A stretch of DNA of 11,877 bases from Actinomycetota bacterium (GTDB lineage Bacteria; Actinomycetota; Humimicrobiia; Humimicrobiales; Humimicrobiaceae): the NCBI GenBank assembly GCA_016783995.1, contig JADHVN010000036.1:1-11877 (forward strand), read 5' to 3'. The notes below the pieces were generated by a model. That model ran no database searches and was not told the origin of the DNA. It was given only the letters and a program-made list of their open reading frames with translations. A program made the position numbers and the translations under genes. Of the stretch, positions 8,298 to 11,877 are shown piece by piece. The number at the start of each line of letters is the position of its first letter. Position 1 is the first letter of the stretch.

Positions 8298-10161
8298 AAA
8301 AATAAATGAAAATAATTATCAGGGGTATAAAATAAAGGAACTTTTAAAGATACTGCCGAAGAAGCCCGGAGTGTATATTTTTAAAAATTCTAAAGGCAAA
8401 ATCATCTATATTGGTAAAGCAAAAAATCTTTACAGCCGTGTAAAAAGCTATTTTCAAGATAGAAGTGATAATTTTTTATATGCTAAGCCTTTAGATTTCG
8501 CAAAAAGAATTAAATCCATAGATTATATAGTCACAGATAATGAAACAGAAGCACTAATACTTGAAGGTAGTCTAATTAAGAAAAATAAACCAAAATATAA
8601 TATAGATTTAAAGGATGATAAGTCATATCCGTTTATTGCGGTTACAGTTAACGAAAAATTTCCAAGAGTGTTTTTAACCAGAGATAGAAACATTAAGGGT
8701 GCAAAATATTTCGGGCCTTATACTGATGCAGGAGCTGTAAGAAAAACTCTTGAATATTTGAGAAGAATATTTCAGATAAGGGATTGCAAGAAAGTCAGGC
8801 CAGGTAAAGGTACAAATATGCCCTGTCTCAATTACCATATTAAATTATGCCCGGCTCCGTGTGATGGCAATGTTTCTCAAGAAGAATATCGCAAGAATAT
8901 TGACTTTATAATGCTATTTCTAAAGGGAAAAGATAAAACTATTATTGACTGGTTAAAAGCAAAAATGGAGCAGTATTCAAAGAATAGAGAATTTGAAAAA
9001 GCAGCAGAACTTAGGAATAAAATAGAGGATATTAATAAACTTCATAAGGACCAAAAAATATTCTTTACCGCTGAAAGTACATGGGATTTTATTTCTACTG
9101 CCAGAGATGAAGTTGACGCAGTTATAAGTCTATTTACTTATAGATCAGGAGTACTGGCAGTTGTTAGTAATTTTACTATAAATAACACCAGATATTTTAA
9201 TGATGAAGAAATTTTATCCAGCTTTATTGAAAATTATTATTCAAATATAAACGATATTCCCTCTAAGATTTTCTGTCCTTTTGAGATTAAAAACACAGAA
9301 TTGATATCAAAGTGGCTGACTGAAAAGAAAGGTGGAAAGATTGAAATAAGTGTTCCAAAGATTGGTGAGAAGAAAAAAATAATGGAGATGGTAGTAAGAA
9401 ATTCAAAGTTATACCTGGAGAAAAAAAAGTTTGAGAAAAATACCGGGCACAGTAAGATTTATAAAAACTTTGTCAAGTTAAAGAAAGTTCTTGGACTGGT
9501 GAATATTCCCAGAAGAATAGAATGTTTTGATATTTCCAATCTAAAGGATACATTCCCTGTGGGATCAATGTCTGTTGCTCTGGATGGTAAACCATTAACG
9601 AATGATTATAGATATTTTAAAATAAAAACTGTAGCCGGTCAGGATGATTGCAGAATGATGGGAGAAATTGTCACCAGAAGGTTAAGGTATCTGGAAGGTG
9701 GGGAAATAAAAAAAGGAAACAGCTTCTATGAAAAACCTGATTTAATAATAATCGATGGCGGCAAGGCACAATTTAATATTGCAAGTAAATTAATAAGTGA
9801 AAGAAAAATACAGGATATTGATATCATCAGCATTGCAAAAAAAGAAGAAACAATATTCTGCAGCAAATATCCTGATGGGATTAAGCTCGATTTAAGTGAT
9901 AATTATATGCGCGTTCTTATAAAGGTCAGGGATGAAGCTCACAGGTTTGCTGTAAACTATCACAGGCGGTTAAGGGGTAGGAGTATGACTGATTCTCTGC
10001 TGGACGGGATAAAGGGTATAGGAGAAAAAAAGAAGAAATATATTTTTGAAAATATAAGCTCAATTGAAGAGTTAAAAAGCAAGACCATAAAGGATTTGAT
10101 GAATATAAAGGGATTAAATTATAAAGATGCAACTAATATATATAGAAATATCCATAGATAA
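8275..10161 (+). CDS. uvrC: UvrABC excinuclease subunit C (dual-incision nuclease)
   Basis: Makes both cuts around the lesion held by UvrB: the 3' cut by an N-terminal GIY-YIG nuclease and the 5' cut by a C-terminal RNase-H-like nuclease. At 628 residues it is full length. GIY-YIG domain: PGVYIF at 31-36, [18 protein letters not shown] at 43-60, ETEALILE at 90-97 and KKNKPKYN at 102-109. Four cysteines at 171, 184, 192 and 196 (C-x12-C-x7-C-x3-C) match the spacing of the cluster-binding cysteines described in UvrC. A UVR domain at about 221-256 contacts UvrB. Endonuclease core: FDISN with Asp419, [15 protein letters not shown] with Asp494 and RDEAHRFA with His556. Tandem helix-hairpin-helix DNA-binding motifs lie at about 574-628. 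The ATG at 8275 has a good Shine-Dalgarno and overlaps uvrA by 23 nt, implying translational coupling. The next gene follows after 8 nt. Nothing essential is missing. Confidence 0.98.
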   Translation: MNTVAVDKKINENNYQGYKIKELLKILPKKPGVYIFKNSKGKIIYIGKAKNLYSRVKSYFQDRSDNFLYAKPLDFAKRIKSIDYIVTDNETEALILEGSLIKKNKPKYNIDLKDDKSYPFIAVTVNEKFPRVFLTRDRNIKGAKYFGPYTDAGAVRKTLEYLRRIFQIRDCKKVRPGKGTNMPCLNYHIKLCPAPCDGNVSQEEYRKNIDFIMLFLKGKDKTIIDWLKAKMEQYSKNREFEKAAELRNKIEDINKLHKDQKIFFTAESTWDFISTARDEVDAVISLFTYRSGVLAVVSNFTINNTRYFNDEEILSSFIENYYSNINDIPSKIFCPFEIKNTELISKWLTEKKGGKIEISVPKIGEKKKIMEMVVRNSKLYLEKKKFEKNTGHSKIYKNFVKLKKVLGLVNIPRRIECFDISNLKDTFPVGSMSVALDGKPLTNDYRYFKIKTVAGQDDCRMMGEIVTRRLRYLEGGEIKKGNSFYEKPDLIIIDGGKAQFNIASKLISERKIQDIDIISIAKKEETIFCSKYPDGIKLDLSDNYMRVLIKVRDEAHRFAVNYHRRLRGRSMTDSLLDGIKGIGEKKKKYIFENISSIEELKSKTIKDLMNIKGLNYKDATNIYRNIHR

Positions 10162-10169
10162 AGGATAAG

Positions 10170-10562
10170 GTGGCCAATTTGCTAAAATGGTTTTTAGATT
10201 GGGTGATACTTACTTTTTCTATAGCAGTTGCTTCATATTTTTTACCATTTATATATATATCAGGAGATACTACCTGGGATAAATTTAAGATTGCTTTTCT
10301 GGCTGGTTTACTTCTGGGTTTATTCAATCTACTGGTTAAGCCTATTGTTAAAATCTTATCTCTGCCCATTAATATATTAACTCTGGGACTTTTCAATATT
10401 ATTATAAATGCGGGTATGTTATGGATTGTAGATTCAATTATTAAAGGATTGGAAATAGAGGGTTTCTGGGGATATGTCTGGAGCTCTATAGTTATCAGCA
10501 TTATCAGTATAGTGGTTTCTAAAATTATTTTCTTTAGAGGAAAAAAAGATAAAAAAGATTAA
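10170..10562 (+). CDS. Small four-helix membrane protein, YvlD / phage holin superfamily IV type
   Basis: Integral membrane protein of 130 residues with no established function. Hydrophobic segments lie at about 9-30, 41-62, 64-90 and 100-122, ending in a basic tail, FFRGKKDKKD. The middle carries the family hallmark: LLLGLFNLLVKPIVKILSLP, then INILTLGLFNIIINAGMLW, a short loop, and GFWGYVWSSIVIS. This pattern matches the family Pfam calls Phage_holin_4_2 (YvlD-like). Despite that name, members are common chromosomal membrane proteins and nothing phage-like is near, so holin activity should not be assumed. The GTG at 10170 follows AAGGA with a four-base spacer; TTG at 10179 after AAGGTGG is an equally possible start three codons later. 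It sits 8 nt after uvrC and 48 nt before rapZ, inside the repair operon, but nothing in it suggests a repair role. Confidence 0.85.
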   Translation: MANLLKWFLDWVILTFSIAVASYFLPFIYISGDTTWDKFKIAFLAGLLLGLFNLLVKPIVKILSLPINILTLGLFNIIINAGMLWIVDSIIKGLEIEGFWGYVWSSIVISIISIVVSKIIFFRGKKDKKD

Positions 10563-10610
10563 AATAGTATATATTTTAAGTGTATGTTCTGATATTCTAA
10601 AAAAAGAAAT

Positions 10611-11507
10611 ATGATTACAAAGAAAGGAAAAATAGAAAGTAAGATAAAAATAGTTATAATTACCGGATTATCTGGAGCTGGAAAGACAGAAGCCCTTAAA
10701 TACTTTGAGGATGCGGGCTATTATTGCATAGATAATTTACCGGCTCATCTTTTATTGAATCTTATTGATTATTTCTCTATGGAGGACAGGAATATTAACA
10801 AAGTAGCCTTTGCAATAGATTTAAGAAGCGGGTATTTTTTTGATGAAATATACAAGACTCTGGATAAGCTTAATGAGAGAAAAATAGAATATAAAATCCT
10901 GTTTTTAGAAGCCTCTAAGAGCGCAATAGTAAAAAGATATTCTTTAACCAGGAGAAAGCATCCGTTAGTTGAGAATGGCAATCTTGGGAGTGGAATTGAA
11001 AGAGAAATTGAAAAAATGGACAGGCTCAGAGAAATAGCTGATGTTGTAATAGATACCTCACTATTAAATTCAAAAGAGCTGCGGATGGCTATAACAGAAT
11101 GCATGATGAGTGATGTTGAAAAGAGTAAGCTTCTACAGATATCAATTACTTCATTTGGGTATAAATATGGATTACCTGAAAGTGTGGATATTGTGATGGA
11201 TGTGAGATTCCTGCCAAATCCATTTTATAATGAGGAATTAAAGGATGTGGATGGAAGAAATAAAAAAGTGATTGATTTTGTCTTATGCCGGGAAGAAACA
11301 AAGGAATTTCTGCGTATGTTTGAAAAGATGCTGGACTTTTTAATTCCTAATTATATTGCAGAGGGGAAAAGCTATTTAGGTATTGGCATAGGATGTACAG
11401 GTGGAAAACACCGTTCAGTAGTAATATCTGATAAGATATATGAATATTTAAAATTAAAAGGTTATTCTATAAAATTATTCCATAAAGATATTGGTAAAAA
11501 TAATTAA
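10611..11507 (+). CDS. rapZ: RapZ/YvcJ family P-loop nucleotide-binding protein
   Basis: P-loop ATP/GTP-binding protein. In E. coli RapZ is an RNA-binding adaptor guiding RNase E to the small RNA GlmZ; in Gram-positives the homologue YvcJ hydrolyses nucleotides and its target is less clear. Visible: Walker A GLSGAGKT at 19-26, the family text YFEDAGYYCIDNLP at 31-44, VAFAIDLRSG at 65-74 (Walker B-like), LFLEA at 97-101, RYSLTRRKHPL at 109-119, SFGYKYGLPESVDIVMDVRF at 181-200 with LPNPFY after it, and GIGCTGGKHRSV at 259-270. The length, 298 residues, is slightly above the usual 285-290 because about eleven lysine-rich residues precede the family start. ATG at 10611 is the only canonical start before the P-loop, though its Shine-Dalgarno is poor. 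The very end, HKDIGKNN, lacks the Lys/Arg cluster of the E. coli C-terminus, so GlmZ-type RNA binding should not be assumed. Usually yvcK and whiA follow; here they do not. Confidence 0.96.
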   Translation: MITKKGKIESKIKIVIITGLSGAGKTEALKYFEDAGYYCIDNLPAHLLLNLIDYFSMEDRNINKVAFAIDLRSGYFFDEIYKTLDKLNERKIEYKILFLEASKSAIVKRYSLTRRKHPLVENGNLGSGIEREIEKMDRLREIADVVIDTSLLNSKELRMAITECMMSDVEKSKLLQISITSFGYKYGLPESVDIVMDVRFLPNPFYNEELKDVDGRNKKVIDFVLCREETKEFLRMFEKMLDFLIPNYIAEGKSYLGIGIGCTGGKHRSVVISDKIYEYLKLKGYSIKLFHKDIGKNN

Positions 11508-11508
11508 T

Positions 11509-11557
11509 CTTATCAGAAATAACTTACGTTTCTAAAACAAATAAGAGATGTTTTTTT
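11509..11557 (+). terminator. Weak possible terminator after rapZ
   Basis: CTTAT (11509-11513) can pair with ATAAG (11541-11545) around an inner stem AGAAA (11515-11519) with TTTCT (11529-11533). Five bases later comes a run of seven T's (11551-11557). The stem is AT-rich and interrupted by a large one-sided bulge, so termination would be inefficient. The position fits the end of the repair operon. Confidence 0.28.
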
Positions 11558-11560
11558 ATA

Positions 11561-11578
11561 AAATTTTTGTAAAAATTT
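11561..11578 (+). repeat. Perfect AT-only inverted repeat upstream of gap (distal)
   Basis: AAATTTTT (11561-11568), spacer GT, AAAAATTT (11571-11578). The two-base spacer is too small for an RNA loop unless the end pairs open, so it would act, if at all, as DNA. It lies just upstream of the candidate promoter for gap. A/T-only composition makes a chance origin plausible. Confidence 0.35.
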
Positions 11579-11580
11579 GC

Positions 11581-11609
11581 TTTATTGATTTAAGTAAATT
11601 TGTTAAAAT
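11581..11609 (+). promoter_or_regulatory. Candidate promoter for gap
   Basis: TAAAAT at 11604-11609 (-10, 5 of 6) is preceded by TG at 11601-11602 with one base between, an extended -10. The -35 region, TTTATT at 11581-11586 with a 17-nt spacer, is weak. Transcription would start near 11616, giving a leader of roughly 85 nt that contains the 11635-11656 inverted repeat. A second -10-like TATAAA lies within that repeat at 11648-11653. Low certainty in DNA this AT-rich. Confidence 0.32.
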
Positions 11610-11634
11610 TACACGGTTTATATTTAATTAGAAG

Positions 11635-11656
11635 TATTTTATATTTGTATAAAATA
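11635..11656 (+). repeat. Perfect 9-bp inverted repeat upstream of gap (proximal)
   Basis: TATTTTATA (11635-11643), spacer TTTG, TATAAAATA (11648-11656), ending 45 bases before the gap ATG. It has the size and spacing of an operator for a dimeric regulator and, if transcribed, could form a hairpin in the gap leader. All arm bases are A or T, so a chance origin cannot be excluded. Confidence 0.42.
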
Positions 11657-11687
11657 TGTTTAAAATCTTTGATTATTATGTTTTAGT

Positions 11688-11877
<190 letters not shown>

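Noticed and set aside
10133..10501. Minus-strand frame opposite the small membrane protein
   Set aside because: The plus-strand reading matches a known membrane family, follows uvrC with correct spacing and has a ribosome binding site; the antisense reading has none of these.
10170..10562. Prophage remnant suggested by the holin-like protein
   Set aside because: No endolysin, integrase, attachment repeat or other phage gene is near, and the family is mostly chromosomal.

Overview
The window is an AT-rich stretch of bacterial chromosome with every gene on the + strand and little space between genes. It holds eight genes readable to their stop or to the window edge, plus the first 58 codons of a ninth. 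In order they are: the C-terminal part of DNA polymerase I (polA), ribosomal protein S1 (rpsA), dephospho-CoA kinase (coaE), the complete UvrABC nucleotide excision repair set (uvrB, uvrA, uvrC), a small four-helix membrane protein of the YvlD / phage-holin-superfamily-IV type, the RapZ/YvcJ P-loop nucleotide-binding protein, and the start of glyceraldehyde-3-phosphate dehydrogenase (gap). I see no tRNA, rRNA, insertion sequence, CRISPR array, prophage or obvious foreign island. Codon use is uniform, rich in AGA/AGG and ATA, so nothing looks recently acquired.

Organism: the order polA-rpsA-coaE-uvrB-uvrA-uvrC-rapZ-gap resembles a compressed version of the actinobacterial arrangement, in which polA, rpsA, coaE, uvrB and uvrA lie in this order and uvrC-rapZ-yvcK-whiA precede gap. 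S1 also has four S1 domains, as in Actinobacteria and many Gram-positives. The strong AT bias is unlike classical Actinobacteria, so I infer a low-GC, probably uncultured, deep-branching relative, or another AT-rich Gram-positive-like or candidate phylum sharing this order. This is inference from gene order and needs a phylogeny.

Layout: positions 2-1279 are polA. A 68-nt gap contains a good extended -10 promoter for rpsA (1348-2622). A 159-nt gap with a weak hairpin/T-tract precedes coaE, whose frame has an ideal Shine-Dalgarno but no ATG, GTG or TTG before its P-loop; AUA at 2782 is the best start. uvrB, uvrA, uvrC and the membrane protein follow with gaps of 27 nt or less, and uvrA and uvrC overlap by 23 nt. 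This looks like one operon, possibly extending from coaE to rapZ. A 194-nt AT-rich gap then separates rapZ from gap and contains a weak hairpin/T-tract, two perfect inverted repeats, a candidate promoter and a strong ribosome binding site.

Function: UvrA and UvrB find lesions, UvrC makes both incisions, and Pol I fills the gap after excision. The window therefore gathers most of the dark-repair pathway; the UvrD helicase and ligase are not in it. CoaE completes coenzyme A synthesis, S1 supports translation initiation, and gap opens what is probably a lower-glycolysis operon. I found no convincing new biological system. The points most worth a second look are the start-codon anomalies of coaE and rpsA, the hairpin over the uvrB start codon, the inverted repeats before gap, and the absence of yvcK and whiA between rapZ and gap.
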